Below, piece after piece: positions 1 to 8,664 of a stretch of DNA of 64,000 nucleotides (its first letter is position 1; every line of letters starts with the position of its first letter). The stretch lies in NCBI RefSeq assembly GCF_016862215.1, contig NZ_BOMN01000018.1, forward strand, positions 62,001-126,000, read 5' to 3'. The DNA is from Winogradskya humida (lineage in GTDB: Bacteria; Actinomycetota; Actinomycetes; Mycobacteriales; Micromonosporaceae). The notes under the pieces were generated by a model. The model worked only from the letters and a program-made list of their open reading frames with translations, searched no databases and had not been told where the DNA came from. The translations under genes and the position numbers were made by a program.

Positions 1-342
1 GTCTCCGACGGCGAGTTCGTGGAGTGTGTGCGCACGTCCCTGCCGTACGCGTGGCAGGTCGTCAGTTCTGTCATGACCGACCTGGGACGTGACGGCGGTG
101 ACTTCGCCGATCACGAGATCCCGCCGCCGACCGAGGCCGAGCGGGGGCAGTTGCTGCGCGCGCTCGCCAGTGATGCCATCCGCGGTGGTCTGGAGCGGCA
201 CTTCGGCGCGAAGCTCGCGTTCCAGAACTGCCACCGGGTCGCGGCGTTCGGTTTCTCCGCGGTGGGCGGGGAGCGCTACCAGGCGTTCGTGTCGCCGCGC
301 GGGCAGCTGCTGAACCAGTCCCCCGAGTTGCGTAACTGCTGA
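1..342 (+). CDS. SCO5389-family conserved protein, 3' part only
   Basis: The reading frame is open from base 1, so the start lies outside the window; 113 residues remain. The protein matches my memory of the small SCO5389 family of actinobacteria (about 130 aa), with a region reading SLPYAWQVVSS, the segment RGQLLRALASDAIR, a conserved FQNCHRVA motif and a C-terminus ending LLNQSPE. No catalytic motif or membrane segment is visible, and the function of the family is not known to me. A strong hairpin follows the stop, facing the convergent TPR gene. Family assignment is from recalled sequence pattern, not a search. Confidence 0.8.
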   Translation, partial: VSDGEFVECVRTSLPYAWQVVSSVMTDLGRDGGDFADHEIPPPTEAERGQLLRALASDAIRGGLERHFGAKLAFQNCHRVAAFGFSAVGGERYQAFVSPRGQLLNQSPELRNC

Positions 343-347
343 TCACC

Positions 348-382
348 GGGCCTTCCCCCGTTTTGCCGGCGGGGGAAGGCCC
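348..382. terminator. Bidirectional hairpin terminator between convergent genes
   Basis: Perfect 12-bp arms (348-359 and 371-382, GGGCCTTCCCCC and its complement) enclose an 11-nt loop. The hairpin sits in the 43 bp between two convergent stop codons, so it can serve both strands. No long U-tract, as usual in high-GC actinobacteria. Confidence 0.75.
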
Positions 383-385
383 TGG

Positions 386-1531
386 TCAGGTGTCGTTGTT
401 CCAGGCTTCGCGGAGGTCCTTGCGGGTGTCGCGCCACCATTGCCCGAGCTCGGCGCCCCAGGATCGGAAATCGCCGGCGAGGTCCTTCATGGCGTGCATG
501 TAGCCCGGATCGTCCATCCGCGCACCGAAAGCCTCCGCTGCCGCACAACCCCAGAGCACGGGAATCCCCAGCACGGCGAGCAGGCTCAGCCACCAGAAAC
601 CAGTCATCGCGTACGCGAGGAGCAGCGCGACCATCACCGCCACCGTGACCGACCCCGCGCGGGTGGCCCGGCGCAGGAGCCACGGCGCCAGGCGCAGGCA
701 CCGCCACGGCACCCGGCCCGCGGGGACGAGCACGCGCAGCGCGAACCCCGTCACCACCGCCGCGAACAGGCCGGCGAGAATCCGGCCCGGCAGCACGACC
801 GCCTCCCAGCGCAGGGCGCACAGAGCCGCGACCAGGACCAGGACGGTCGCCACGGCGAACCAGCGGCGCAACGCGCTGAGCAGGCTGCGGATCGGCCAGG
901 TCATCGAGATGACGTCCGGGCGGGCGGGGTTCTCACGGGCGACGTCGCGCAGGGTTCGCAGGGAGCGGCGCACCCGCAGGTGTTCCGCGTCGAGCATGGC
1001 GATGAGCCACCGCCCGTACGCGTCGGAGGGGTCCATGTCGAGAGCCGCGCGGGCCGCCCGCTCGGCCTCGTCGCGGTTACCGGCGTCGCGTTCCAGGTCG
1101 GCGAGGGTGAGCAGCCCTTCGACCGAACGCGGGGCCAGGGAGAGCCCGTGCTGGGCGGCGACCCGGGCCTCGTCGTAGCGGCGGGGCGCGGCGAGCGCGC
1201 GGGCCAGGACGAAGTGGCCGCCCGGGTCGTGAGGTGCCAGCCGGACCGCTTCCTGCGCCGCCACGATCGCGTCCTTGTCGCGCAGCAGCGACATCAGGGA
1301 CTCGGCCCGTTCCGCGTGGGCCTCGGCGCGGTGCGGGGCGGCGGTGATCGCGGCGTCGACGGCCTTCAGCGCCGCGGGATAGTCACGCTGCCGGCGCAGC
1401 ACGAACGCGAGCAGCGTCAGCAGATCAGCGTCGGCCGGCTCCGCAGCCAGGCCGGCCCGCAACGCAGCCTCGGCCTGCTCGTCACGGCCGATCTCGATCA
1501 GCTGCCGGGCCTGCCTGTACGCCACGCTCAC
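386..1531 (-). CDS. TPR-repeat membrane protein
   Basis: 381 aa. The first ~200 residues are tetratricopeptide-like helical pairs (alternating A/L-rich helices with the spacing LLTLLAF...AALKAVDAAI). The second half holds hydrophobic segments between about residues 220 and 325, then a polar Trp-rich tail, so the protein is probably membrane-anchored with a TPR scaffold on one side. The GTG start at 1531 overlaps the TGA of the upstream AAA ATPase gene (GTGA), which indicates an operon and coupled translation. TPR domains mediate protein-protein contacts; the likely partner is the AAA protein, which also carries a TPR-like N-terminus. No specific function recognised. Confidence 0.75.
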   Translation of the reverse strand: MSVAYRQARQLIEIGRDEQAEAALRAGLAAEPADADLLTLLAFVLRRQRDYPAALKAVDAAITAAPHRAEAHAERAESLMSLLRDKDAIVAAQEAVRLAPHDPGGHFVLARALAAPRRYDEARVAAQHGLSLAPRSVEGLLTLADLERDAGNRDEAERAARAALDMDPSDAYGRWLIAMLDAEHLRVRRSLRTLRDVARENPARPDVISMTWPIRSLLSALRRWFAVATVLVLVAALCALRWEAVVLPGRILAGLFAAVVTGFALRVLVPAGRVPWRCLRLAPWLLRRATRAGSVTVAVMVALLLAYAMTGFWWLSLLAVLGIPVLWGCAAAEAFGARMDDPGYMHAMKDLAGDFRSWGAELGQWWRDTRKDLREAWNNDT

Positions 1532-2991
1532 AGCATCTTGCGTTTCTTCAGGTACGCCGCCAGGTCGTCATACTCCCCGCTCTCGTTCCCGAACAGCGCC
1601 ACCGACCGCGCCGTCGCGAACCACGCGTCCGTCGAGGGCCGCACCTCCTTCACCGCGGCGAGCATGTCCTGCTGCGAGATCATCCGCACCTCACCGGTCG
1701 TGATGGCGTCCCGCATCGCGAACTCGGCAGCGGTCTCGCTGACATGCGCGAGGTCCGCACCCGAGTAGTGATCCGTCGCCGCGGCGAGTTTGCGCAGGTC
1801 GATGCCGGCGATCGGGCGGTCCCGCAGGTGATACTCCAGGATCGAGGCGCGGGCGGCCTGGTCCGGCGGCAGCACCAGCAGGGTCCGGTCGAGCCGCCCG
1901 GGCCGCCGCAGCGCGGGATCGATGTCCCACGGCGCGTTGGTCGCCGCGAGCACAAAAACGCCGTCGTTGTTCCCGTCGACCCCGTCGAGCTCGGTCAGAA
2001 GCTGATTGACCAGCGTACGCATCCCCGACGACCCGAGCTGGCTACGCTTGTGCCCGAGCGCGTCGATCTCGTCGAGGAACAGCACGCAGGGCGAGTGGCT
2101 GCGCGCGGCGGCGAACAGGTCGTGCAGATTGCGCTCGGAGCTGCCCATCCACATCGTCAGCACATCGGTGATGGACAGCGAGATGAACGCCGCCCCCATC
2201 TCCCCGGCGACGGCCCTGGCCAGGAACGTCTTCCCACACCCGGGCGGGCCGTAGAGCAGCAGCCCGCCGCGCAGGCTCTTCCCGAACAACGTCCGCAGCT
2301 CAGGGTTGCGCAACGGCCCCAGAAACGCCAGATCGAGACGCTTCTTCACGTCCTCCATCCCCCCGACATCCGCCAGGGTGATGGTCGCCCGCTCGACATC
2401 GAACGCCCGATCATGATCACCACGAACCGGCTCGTGATCGTCATCGGCGCGGACGGGCGTGCCGGGATCGGCCGCAGGGGTGAACCGAGGCTGCACGATG
2501 CCATGGAACTCACCCTCCAGCGCATCCCAGTCCACATCACCAGGCGCACGCCCGCCCGGCGCAGCGTCACCCCGCGCAGCATCGCCCCGCGCAGCATCAC
2601 CTGGCGCGGGGCCGCTCGCGGCAGGTTGCGACGGCTCGGCGGGATCCGGCGAAACCGCAGCGCCCGGCGAGGCGGACGGAACCGACGGCGTGGCAGGGCC
2701 CGGTCCGTCCGCAGAAGATGGTGGGGCGGCGGGAGATGGTGGGACGGCGGGGGCGGATGGGACGGCAGGGCCCGGCGGGGTGGGTGTGGTCGGCACCGAC
2801 AGGGCCTGGGACATGAGGTGCTGGGTGGCGGGGTCGGTGGGGTTCTGGGCGAGGAGGTGGGCGGCGTGCGGGATGGCTTCCGCGGGGCGGTTGGCGGCGA
2901 CGAGGAGCTCGGCCAGGTGGCGGCGCAGGGGGTGGTCGTCCGGCCGGGCTTCGACCGCCGCGGTGAGGCTGTCGATCAGGGCGTCGCTCAT
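1528..2991 (-). CDS. AAA+ ATPase with N-terminal TPR-like segment
   Basis: 487 aa. Residues ~15-66 look like TPR helices, ~67-190 are a long Pro/Ala/Ser-rich linker with short GDAARGDAA repeats, and ~205-440 form an AAA domain of the FtsH/Cdc48/spastin class. Walker A reads GPPGCGKT (about residue 247), Walker B LFLDEIDAL (about 302), and an arginine-finger/sensor region RRPGRLDRTL follows. This type of ATPase remodels or unfolds proteins using ATP hydrolysis. There is no protease domain or membrane segment here, so a partner must supply those; the TPR membrane protein encoded immediately downstream with a 4-bp overlap is the obvious candidate. The ATG at 2991 is the first start in frame. Confidence 0.85.
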   Translation of the reverse strand: MSDALIDSLTAAVEARPDDHPLRRHLAELLVAANRPAEAIPHAAHLLAQNPTDPATQHLMSQALSVPTTPTPPGPAVPSAPAVPPSPAAPPSSADGPGPATPSVPSASPGAAVSPDPAEPSQPAASGPAPGDAARGDAARGDAAPGGRAPGDVDWDALEGEFHGIVQPRFTPAADPGTPVRADDDHEPVRGDHDRAFDVERATITLADVGGMEDVKKRLDLAFLGPLRNPELRTLFGKSLRGGLLLYGPPGCGKTFLARAVAGEMGAAFISLSITDVLTMWMGSSERNLHDLFAAARSHSPCVLFLDEIDALGHKRSQLGSSGMRTLVNQLLTELDGVDGNNDGVFVLAATNAPWDIDPALRRPGRLDRTLLVLPPDQAARASILEYHLRDRPIAGIDLRKLAAATDHYSGADLAHVSETAAEFAMRDAITTGEVRMISQQDMLAAVKEVRPSTDAWFATARSVALFGNESGEYDDLAAYLKKRKML

Positions 2992-3033
2992 GGAAGGGAA
3001 TTATGCCCGCACCGGCTGACACTTTCCGGCCGC

Positions 3034-3052
3034 TCTCCCCGCGGTGGGGAGA
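3034..3052 (-). terminator. Short hairpin downstream of SDR gene
   Basis: TCTCCCC and GGGGAGA (7-bp arms, 5-nt loop) lie just past the stop of the minus-strand SDR gene and before the AAA gene start. Weak terminator candidate; read-through into the AAA/TPR operon is possible. Confidence 0.35.
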
Positions 3053-3061
3053 CCACCCGGC

Positions 3062-3838
3062 CTACGGCAGTATCGCGTCGATGTAGCCGCCGTCGACCCG
3101 GACCGCACCGCCGGTGGTGGCGGACGCGAGCGGCGAGCTGAGATAAACGACCATGTTGGCGATCTCGTCCGGTTCGATGAGCCGCTGGAGCAGGGACTGG
3201 GGCCGGTGCAGCCGCATGAATTCGCGCTGCGCCTCGTCCCAGGGGAGATCCTTGTCGACGAGCTCGTAGACGAAGTCCTCGACGCCGCCGGTGTGGGTGG
3301 GGCCGGCGAGGACGCTGTTGACGGTGACGCCGCTGCCCGCTGCTTCCTTGGCGAAGCCGCGGGAGACGGCCAGCAGGGCCGTCTTGGTCATGCCGTAATG
3401 GATCATCTCGGCGGGCGTGACGACGGCGGAGTCGCTGGCTATGTACTGGATGCGGCCCCAGCCCCGGTCACGCATGCCGGGCAGATACGTCCGGGTCAGG
3501 CGGATGGCGGAGAGGACGTTGACCTCGAAGTAGCGGCGCCACTGGTCGTCGGTGATCTCCAGGGCGGGCTGGGCGCCGAAGATGCCGAGGTTGTTGATCA
3601 GGATGTCGGGGGCCGGGACCGCGGCGACGACGGCCCGGGTGCCCTCGTCCGTGGCCAGGTCGCCGGGGGCGGCGAAGGCATTGTCGATCTCCAGCGCCAC
3701 CTTCTCCACCGTGGCGGCGTCGCGGCCGTTGACCGCCACCCGGGCGCCGGCCGCGCTGAGGCCGGCGGCGATGGCGCGGCCGATGCCCTGGGTCGATCCG
3801 GACACCAGGGCGGTTTTTCCTGTCAGATCCAGTCGCAT
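3062..3838 (-). CDS. SDR-family oxidoreductase
   Basis: 258 aa, the usual length of classical short-chain dehydrogenases. The Rossmann cofactor motif is present near the N-terminus in the form SGSTQGIG (TGxxxGIG type), with NGRD after beta-2, and a NNLG motif near residue 80. The catalytic region reads SDSAVVTPAEMIHYGMTKTA, giving the Ser plus Y-x3-K pair. The C-terminus ends GGAVRVDGGY, standard for the family. The frame stays open further upstream, but the ATG at 3838 is preceded by AGGGG at good distance and begins the domain exactly, so the longer reading is rejected. Substrate not predictable. It is divergent from the PAS-GGDEF gene. Confidence 0.88.
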   Translation of the reverse strand: MRLDLTGKTALVSGSTQGIGRAIAAGLSAAGARVAVNGRDAATVEKVALEIDNAFAAPGDLATDEGTRAVVAAVPAPDILINNLGIFGAQPALEITDDQWRRYFEVNVLSAIRLTRTYLPGMRDRGWGRIQYIASDSAVVTPAEMIHYGMTKTALLAVSRGFAKEAAGSGVTVNSVLAGPTHTGGVEDFVYELVDKDLPWDEAQREFMRLHRPQSLLQRLIEPDEIANMVVYLSSPLASATTGGAVRVDGGYIDAILP

Positions 3839-3887
3839 GTCCCCTACTTTTCCCGGTCCGGTCCTTTGATGCGCGCCAGGACGGCCG

Positions 3888-5354
3888 ATGAGGATATCTG
3901 ACACCGAGCAGAGCGGGGAGACGACGAGACCGATGCAGACGTTTGTGGCCAGGGCGACGCAGTTCGCGCGCAACGGGATGGAGCCCATCCTGGCGCTGGT
4001 CGCCATCGTGATCCTGCACGGTTTCGGGCTCGTCGGCGGGGCCCCGCTGTGGGCGTTCGTGCTCCTCCAGCTGGCCTGGGCGGCGCTGCAGCAGCCGTGG
4101 GTGCGGCAGCGGTCCGGGGAGGACCGGTCGATCGGGCTGCAGATGGTCGTGGCGACCTGCACGATGTATCTGCTCGGCTGGGGTGCGCTGCTCGCCGTCG
4201 TACACGTCTACATCCTGACGGTTCATCTGCGCAGGACCGGCGCACAGGCCTGGAAGCCGGCCGCCACCGCGAGTGTGCTCTCGCTGGCTGCCGGACAGGT
4301 CGCGGTCTCCACCGGGCTGGTGCACAGCAACCTGGACGTCGCCCAGTCGAACGCGCTGGCGCTGCTCGTCGCGCTCGCCATGGTGGCCACCGCACGCACG
4401 CTCGGGCAGTTCGTCGCCGAACGCGAGCAGGCCCAGGCCGGGGCGCAGCTCAGCGAGGACCGGTTCCGGGCGCTGGTGCGCGACGGTTCCGAGGTCATCA
4501 CGATGAGCGACGCCGAGGGCAATGTGTCGTGGGTCAGCCCCGCCGCCGCCGTGGTGATGGGGTACAAGCCCGAGGAGCTGCGCGGCCGGGTCATGAACGG
4601 GCTGTTCCACCCCGAGGACGAGGTCGCCTCGATGGAGCTGTTCACCCGGCTGCTCGCCTCGGACAGCACGGTGGAACACTCGGCCGAGCTGCGGGTGCGG
4701 CACGCGAACGGGTCGTGGCACTGGCACGAGATAATCTCGCGGAACATGCTCGCGCACCCCGCCGTACACGCGATCGTCAGTCACCAGCGCGACATCACCG
4801 AACGCCGTGCCGTGCAGGACCGCATCGCGTACGCCGCCTCGCACGACAGCCTCACCGGGCTGGCGAACGGGCCGACGCTCAAGCGCGACCTGGAACGCGC
4901 CCTCGCGCAGGGCACCCGCTACCAGCACCCGGTGGCCATGCTCTTCTGCGACCTCGACGGCTTCAAGTCGGTCAACGACACGTACGGGCACGACGTCGGC
5001 GACCGCCTGCTGCAGACGATCAGCACGGTCATCAAGAACATGACCCGCGACACCGACTCGGCCGGCCGGCTGGGCGGCGACGAGTTCGGCGTCGTGCTGA
5101 CCCGGGTACGCAACTCCGAGGAGGCACTGAGCGTCGCCCAGCGGGTCATCGACGCGATCACCGGCAACGCCTCGGTCGCCGGGCTCAAGCTCGAGATCGG
5201 GTGCAGCGTCGGTGTCGCCCTGGCCTACCCCGGCGGCTCGGACGCCAAGACGCTGATGCGCCACGCGGACGCCGCGATGTACCGCTCCAAGCGTCGCGGC
5301 CGCAACAACAGCACGGTCTACGTCGAGGAAGAGGTCAGCGCTCCCTGGTCGTGA
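3888..5354 (+). CDS. Membrane-bound PAS-GGDEF diguanylate cyclase
   Basis: 488 aa. The N-terminal ~180 residues contain several hydrophobic segments forming a membrane sensor module, followed by a PAS domain (~195-310, containing FRALVRDGSEVI and the ITERRAVQ coiled linker) and a GGDEF domain (~320-480). The active-site motif is intact (RLGGDEFGVVL, about residue 396) and there is no EAL domain, so it should make cyclic di-GMP from two GTP. The PAS domain probably modulates this in response to a ligand or redox signal. ATG 3888 has a modest AGGAC ribosome site; an internal ATG at the MQTFVAR segment is the alternative start. A hairpin terminator follows the stop. Confidence 0.88.
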   Translation: MRISDTEQSGETTRPMQTFVARATQFARNGMEPILALVAIVILHGFGLVGGAPLWAFVLLQLAWAALQQPWVRQRSGEDRSIGLQMVVATCTMYLLGWGALLAVVHVYILTVHLRRTGAQAWKPAATASVLSLAAGQVAVSTGLVHSNLDVAQSNALALLVALAMVATARTLGQFVAEREQAQAGAQLSEDRFRALVRDGSEVITMSDAEGNVSWVSPAAAVVMGYKPEELRGRVMNGLFHPEDEVASMELFTRLLASDSTVEHSAELRVRHANGSWHWHEIISRNMLAHPAVHAIVSHQRDITERRAVQDRIAYAASHDSLTGLANGPTLKRDLERALAQGTRYQHPVAMLFCDLDGFKSVNDTYGHDVGDRLLQTISTVIKNMTRDTDSAGRLGGDEFGVVLTRVRNSEEALSVAQRVIDAITGNASVAGLKLEIGCSVGVALAYPGGSDAKTLMRHADAAMYRSKRRGRNNSTVYVEEEVSAPWS

Positions 5355-5360
5355 ACCGGG

Positions 5361-5397
5361 CCGGAGCGGCGGCCCGCATACACGGGCCGCCGTCCGG
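5361..5397. terminator. Bidirectional hairpin terminator
   Basis: A 15-bp GC-rich stem with one bulged G (arms 5361-5376 and 5383-5397) around a 6-nt loop lies between convergent stops at 5354 and 5401. Confidence 0.7.
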
Positions 5398-5400
5398 TGC

Positions 5401-7011
5401 TCAGAACGTCACGCCGGGGAAGTCCTTCCTCGCCTGCTCGAACTGGGACTGGGAGAACCCGGAGTTGAACGCCTGCGCTGCCCGGCCGCTCAGGTCCTTG
5501 CCCGCGGCGGCGCTGGTGAACAGCACATACTCACCGGCGTTCATGCGCCGCGTGTAGATGAGGTTGCGGCCACTGTTCTCCGTACGTGTCGGGAAGTTCT
5601 GTGAAAGCAGGCCGAAGTAGCGCTGCATGACCGCCGCGTTGTTGCCGCTGTCGTGCCACAGCGGCAGGAACCAGTCCTTGAACCAGTGCGCGTTCTTCGC
5701 CCCGGCCGGCAGATTGTCCGCGTGACCGCCGAACAGGGCCTCGGTCCGCTGCGCGTCAGCCGTGCGCCCGGTGCTGGCGTAGAAGTCGTAGACGCAGAAC
5801 TCCGCCCACTTGGAGTCACCCCACACCTCAAAGGCAGGTGACTCGTGTACGCCCTGACTCGAGCCCTCCACCTCGTGGCAGGCCTCGTGCACGATCTCGT
5901 CGTGCAGCACACCGTTGCTCTCGTCCCACCCGGTGTCACCGACATCGATCGTCGTCCGGAACCCGGAGTTCGCGTCGAACCGGTTGTTGACCGTGCCGCC
6001 GCCGTGCTTGCCCTGGTGGAAGAAGGCCAGCGCCGGCTTGGGTGCGCCGAAGTTCGTGCAGCCCGGCCCGATCGGCGCGGGCAGCTGCCGGTCGACGTCG
6101 CATTTGCCGTAGGCCGCCTTGATGTACTTCCACACGTCCGTGACGAACGGCGACACCCAGGCGACGTGCGCGGCGGGCAGCGCCTTCAGGTCGTTGTCGA
6201 AGTAGACCGCGACGTCGGCGTTGCAGGCCGTCCGGGTCAGCGCGTCCTTGTGGTCGGAGATGTAGTCCGTCAGCGTCGCGGGCGCATCCTGGTGGCAGGA
6301 GGCCGCGGGCGTGGCCGGCGTGGTGCTCGCCGGCGTCGCGGTCGGGGTTCTGCTCGCCGGGGTCGCGGTCGGGCTCTGCGTCGGCGGGTTCGAGGTCGGG
6401 CTCTGCGTCGGCCGGGTGGTCCGCGACGGTGACGGCACAGCGGACGGTGACGCCGGGGGCAGCGGTTTGTCCGCCGCGTACACCTCGAGCTCGTAGATGC
6501 GCGCCGCGGTGTCGGCCGTCGACGTCGCCCGGGTGACCGTCAGGCGCACGAACCGGGCCGCGACCGTGGCGATCGGGTGCACGGTCACGTCCGCGGTGTT
6601 GGCGCTGACCTTGGAAACCTGCGTGAAGGTGGTGCCGTCGGCGCTCACCGCGAGGTCGAAGTCGCGGGTGTTGCGGGCGCGCGGTTCGCCACCGGCTCCG
6701 GCGTGGCGGACGATCAGCTTGCCGATCGCGGCCGGGGCACCGAGATCGACCGTCAGGGCGGCGTTGCGCACTCCGGAGCACCACTTGTCAGCCAGGCCGT
6801 TGCCGGTTGTGCCGTTGACAGCGGACGCGGGTGCCTCGGCCGGGCGGCACGGCGCGGACCCGGTCGCGGTCTTCCCGCGGGCAAGGTTCGTGCCGTCGCC
6901 ATCTTCGGCGTAGGCGCTCTGGATGCCGAGGGCCGCGGCGCCGGCGAGGAGCGCGCCGACCGCGGTGATCAGCAGGGGTTTGCGTAAACGGGAGGGGGAT
7001 CGATGACGCAT
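5401..7011 (-). CDS. Secreted discoidin-domain protein with HEACH metallopeptidase-like motif
   Basis: 536 aa, exported: an Arg-rich N-terminus precedes a hydrophobic stretch and an Ala-x-Ala cleavage region (SAYAED). Residues ~40-180 form an F5/8-type C (discoidin, CBM32-like) domain, starting NLARGKTATGS and ending IYELEVYAA, which usually binds carbohydrate. A ~55-residue Pro/Thr/Ser linker with repeated TPTATPAS follows. The C-terminal ~270 residues contain NGVLHDEIVHEACHEVEG, where HEACH has the HExxH form of zinc metallopeptidases, inside an acidic stretch. I do not recognise the C-terminal family, and the third zinc ligand is not obvious. It lies 41 bp downstream of the epoxide hydrolase gene on the same strand, but probably has its own promoter in the AT-rich gap. 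Confidence 0.7.
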   Translation of the reverse strand: MRHRSPSRLRKPLLITAVGALLAGAAALGIQSAYAEDGDGTNLARGKTATGSAPCRPAEAPASAVNGTTGNGLADKWCSGVRNAALTVDLGAPAAIGKLIVRHAGAGGEPRARNTRDFDLAVSADGTTFTQVSKVSANTADVTVHPIATVAARFVRLTVTRATSTADTAARIYELEVYAADKPLPPASPSAVPSPSRTTRPTQSPTSNPPTQSPTATPASRTPTATPASTTPATPAASCHQDAPATLTDYISDHKDALTRTACNADVAVYFDNDLKALPAAHVAWVSPFVTDVWKYIKAAYGKCDVDRQLPAPIGPGCTNFGAPKPALAFFHQGKHGGGTVNNRFDANSGFRTTIDVGDTGWDESNGVLHDEIVHEACHEVEGSSQGVHESPAFEVWGDSKWAEFCVYDFYASTGRTADAQRTEALFGGHADNLPAGAKNAHWFKDWFLPLWHDSGNNAAVMQRYFGLLSQNFPTRTENSGRNLIYTRRMNAGEYVLFTSAAAGKDLSGRAAQAFNSGFSQSQFEQARKDFPGVTF

Positions 7012-7052
7012 GATCAGCGACGCTAATCCCGCACCGCCCGTACCTCCATTAA

Positions 7053-8171
7053 CTAATCCTTAACACTCCTAACTGATACGTTCTCTGCCCTTTTCTCCGG
7101 GATCGACGTGCCCGAGAAGAACGCGATGATGTCCTCAGCCAGCTCGGCAGGCGTCTCCAGAGCGGCGAAGTGACCACCTCGCGTGAACTCCGTCCACCGC
7201 TGCACATTGTGGTTCCGTTCGGCCAGCACCCGGACCGACCGGACGATGTCGTGCGGCATGACGACAACACCCATCGGGACGCGGGTGGAGACCGCAACCG
7301 GCCCGGCGCTCTCCTTGGTGAGCCGGGCCGAGGACCCGGCGGTGCGCGTGAACCAGTAGATCGAGACGTCGGTGAGGATCTCGTCGTCATCCGGCCTCGT
7401 AGCCGGGTCGGTCCACTCGGTGAACTTCTCGGCGATCCAGGCAAGCTGCCCCACCGGCGAGTCCGTCAGCGCGTACGCAATCGTCTGCGGCCGCGTCCCC
7501 TGCAACACCTGATACCCGGGCCGGTTCGCGGCATACCGGGCGGCATGCTCAACCCGCGCCCGATCCTCAGCGCCGAGCCCGTCGACAGGCCCGACCGTCG
7601 GCAGATACGTGACGTGCACACCCCTGACCCTCTCAGGCACCTGCGCCGCCACCGTGCGCACAATTCCCGACCCCCAGTCACCCCCATGCGCCCCGAACCG
7701 CTCGTACCCGAGCACGCTCATCAATGCCCCGAACGCCCGCGCGACCCGCGTCAGACCCCATCCACGCTCCACCGGCCGCCCCGAGAACCCGAACCCGGGA
7801 ATCGACGGCACCACGAGATGAAACCGCTCCCTGAGCAGCGGAATCACATGCCGGAACTCCGCAAACGTCCCCGGCCATCCATGCACGAGCAACAACGGCT
7901 GAGCATCCACACGCTTCGACCGGACGTGCAGGAAGTGCACCTCAAGCCCATCAATCAAAACCACATGCTGCTGGTACGCGTTAAGCGCCCGCTCCTGCAC
8001 CCGCCAATCAAAATCCGTCCCCCACCGCTGAGCCAACTCCCGAACCCGGCCAAGCGGAATCCCGTAGTCCCACCCCCCGCCGTCAACCTCATCGGGCCAC
8101 CGCGTCCCGGCAAGGCGCCGCCGAAGCTCGTCGATCTCAGCCTTGGGCACGTCGATCCTGAATTCGTCCAT
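7053..8171 (-). CDS. Epoxide hydrolase (EHN-type alpha/beta hydrolase)
   Basis: 372 aa. The N-terminal ~110 residues match the epoxide hydrolase N-terminal (EHN) cap region, with RLAGTRWPDE and the aromatic W..GTDFDWR segment. The alpha/beta-hydrolase core follows, with the oxyanion motif HGWPG, the nucleophile elbow GGDWGS (Asp nucleophile, as in microsomal-type epoxide hydrolases) and the catalytic His in RGGHFAALE near the C-terminus. The family opens epoxides to diols via an ester intermediate on Asp. The gene is divergent from a MarR-family regulator, and the 42-bp gap between them carries paired palindromes, so it is probably the repressor's target. Confidence 0.88.
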   Translation of the reverse strand: MDEFRIDVPKAEIDELRRRLAGTRWPDEVDGGGWDYGIPLGRVRELAQRWGTDFDWRVQERALNAYQQHVVLIDGLEVHFLHVRSKRVDAQPLLLVHGWPGTFAEFRHVIPLLRERFHLVVPSIPGFGFSGRPVERGWGLTRVARAFGALMSVLGYERFGAHGGDWGSGIVRTVAAQVPERVRGVHVTYLPTVGPVDGLGAEDRARVEHAARYAANRPGYQVLQGTRPQTIAYALTDSPVGQLAWIAEKFTEWTDPATRPDDDEILTDVSIYWFTRTAGSSARLTKESAGPVAVSTRVPMGVVVMPHDIVRSVRVLAERNHNVQRWTEFTRGGHFAALETPAELAEDIIAFFSGTSIPEKRAENVSVRSVKD

Positions 8172-8174
8172 AAC

Positions 8175-8200
8175 ACTAACGTTAGTTGCCCTAACGTTAG
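8175..8200. promoter_or_regulatory. Twin palindromic operator between epoxide hydrolase and marR genes
   Basis: Two perfect copies of CTAACGTTAG (8176-8185, extended to ACTAACGTTAGT at 8175-8186, and 8191-8200) lie with centres 15 bp apart, directly in the divergent intergenic region. This is the arrangement expected of a dimeric MarR-type repressor controlling itself and the neighbouring gene. Confidence 0.75.
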
Positions 8201-8213
8201 ACGGTCAAATGAT

Positions 8214-8657
8214 ATGGTCCCCGGCGTGGATGATCTCCCCAGCTGGCTCCTCACCCAGACAGCGGCACAAGCGGGCCGCCTGGTCGCCGCCGAATTCGCC
8301 GCGGAAGGCGCCCGCGGCTACCACTACCGCCTGCTGCGCTCCCTGATCGACGAGGGCCCCGCCAGCCAAGCGGACCTGGGCCGCCGCACCGGCATCCACT
8401 TCAGCGACGTGGTGGCCTCCCTCAACGAACTCACCACCGGCGGCTGGATCGCCCGCACCCCCGACCCCGCCGACCGCCGCCGCAACGTCGTCACCATCAC
8501 CCCGACCGGCCTCCACCGCGCCGAAGTCCTCGCCACCCGAGCCGCCGCCGTCCAGGACCACCTCCTGGCACCCCTGTCACAGGAGGAACGAGCCGCCTTC
8601 GTCGCCACGCTGACAAAGCTGCTCCACCACCTCAGACCGCATGAGAGCGAGGAGTAG
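8214..8657 (+). CDS. MarR-family transcriptional regulator
   Basis: 147 aa, normal for MarR proteins. The winged-helix region reads LLRSLIDEGPASQADLGRRTG (helices 2-3), then a recognition helix around SDVVASLNEL and a wing with DPADRRRNVVTITPTG, the conserved DxRxxxxxLT-type hairpin. Dimerisation helices flank it at both ends. ATG 8214 is chosen; the GTG at 8226 is an alternative and might be leaderless. The much longer open frame upstream is antisense to the epoxide hydrolase and is not used. Divergent from the epoxide hydrolase over twin palindromes that it probably binds. Confidence 0.87.
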   Translation: MVPGVDDLPSWLLTQTAAQAGRLVAAEFAAEGARGYHYRLLRSLIDEGPASQADLGRRTGIHFSDVVASLNELTTGGWIARTPDPADRRRNVVTITPTGLHRAEVLATRAAAVQDHLLAPLSQEERAAFVATLTKLLHHLRPHESEE

Positions 8658-8664
8658 GCGTCAC

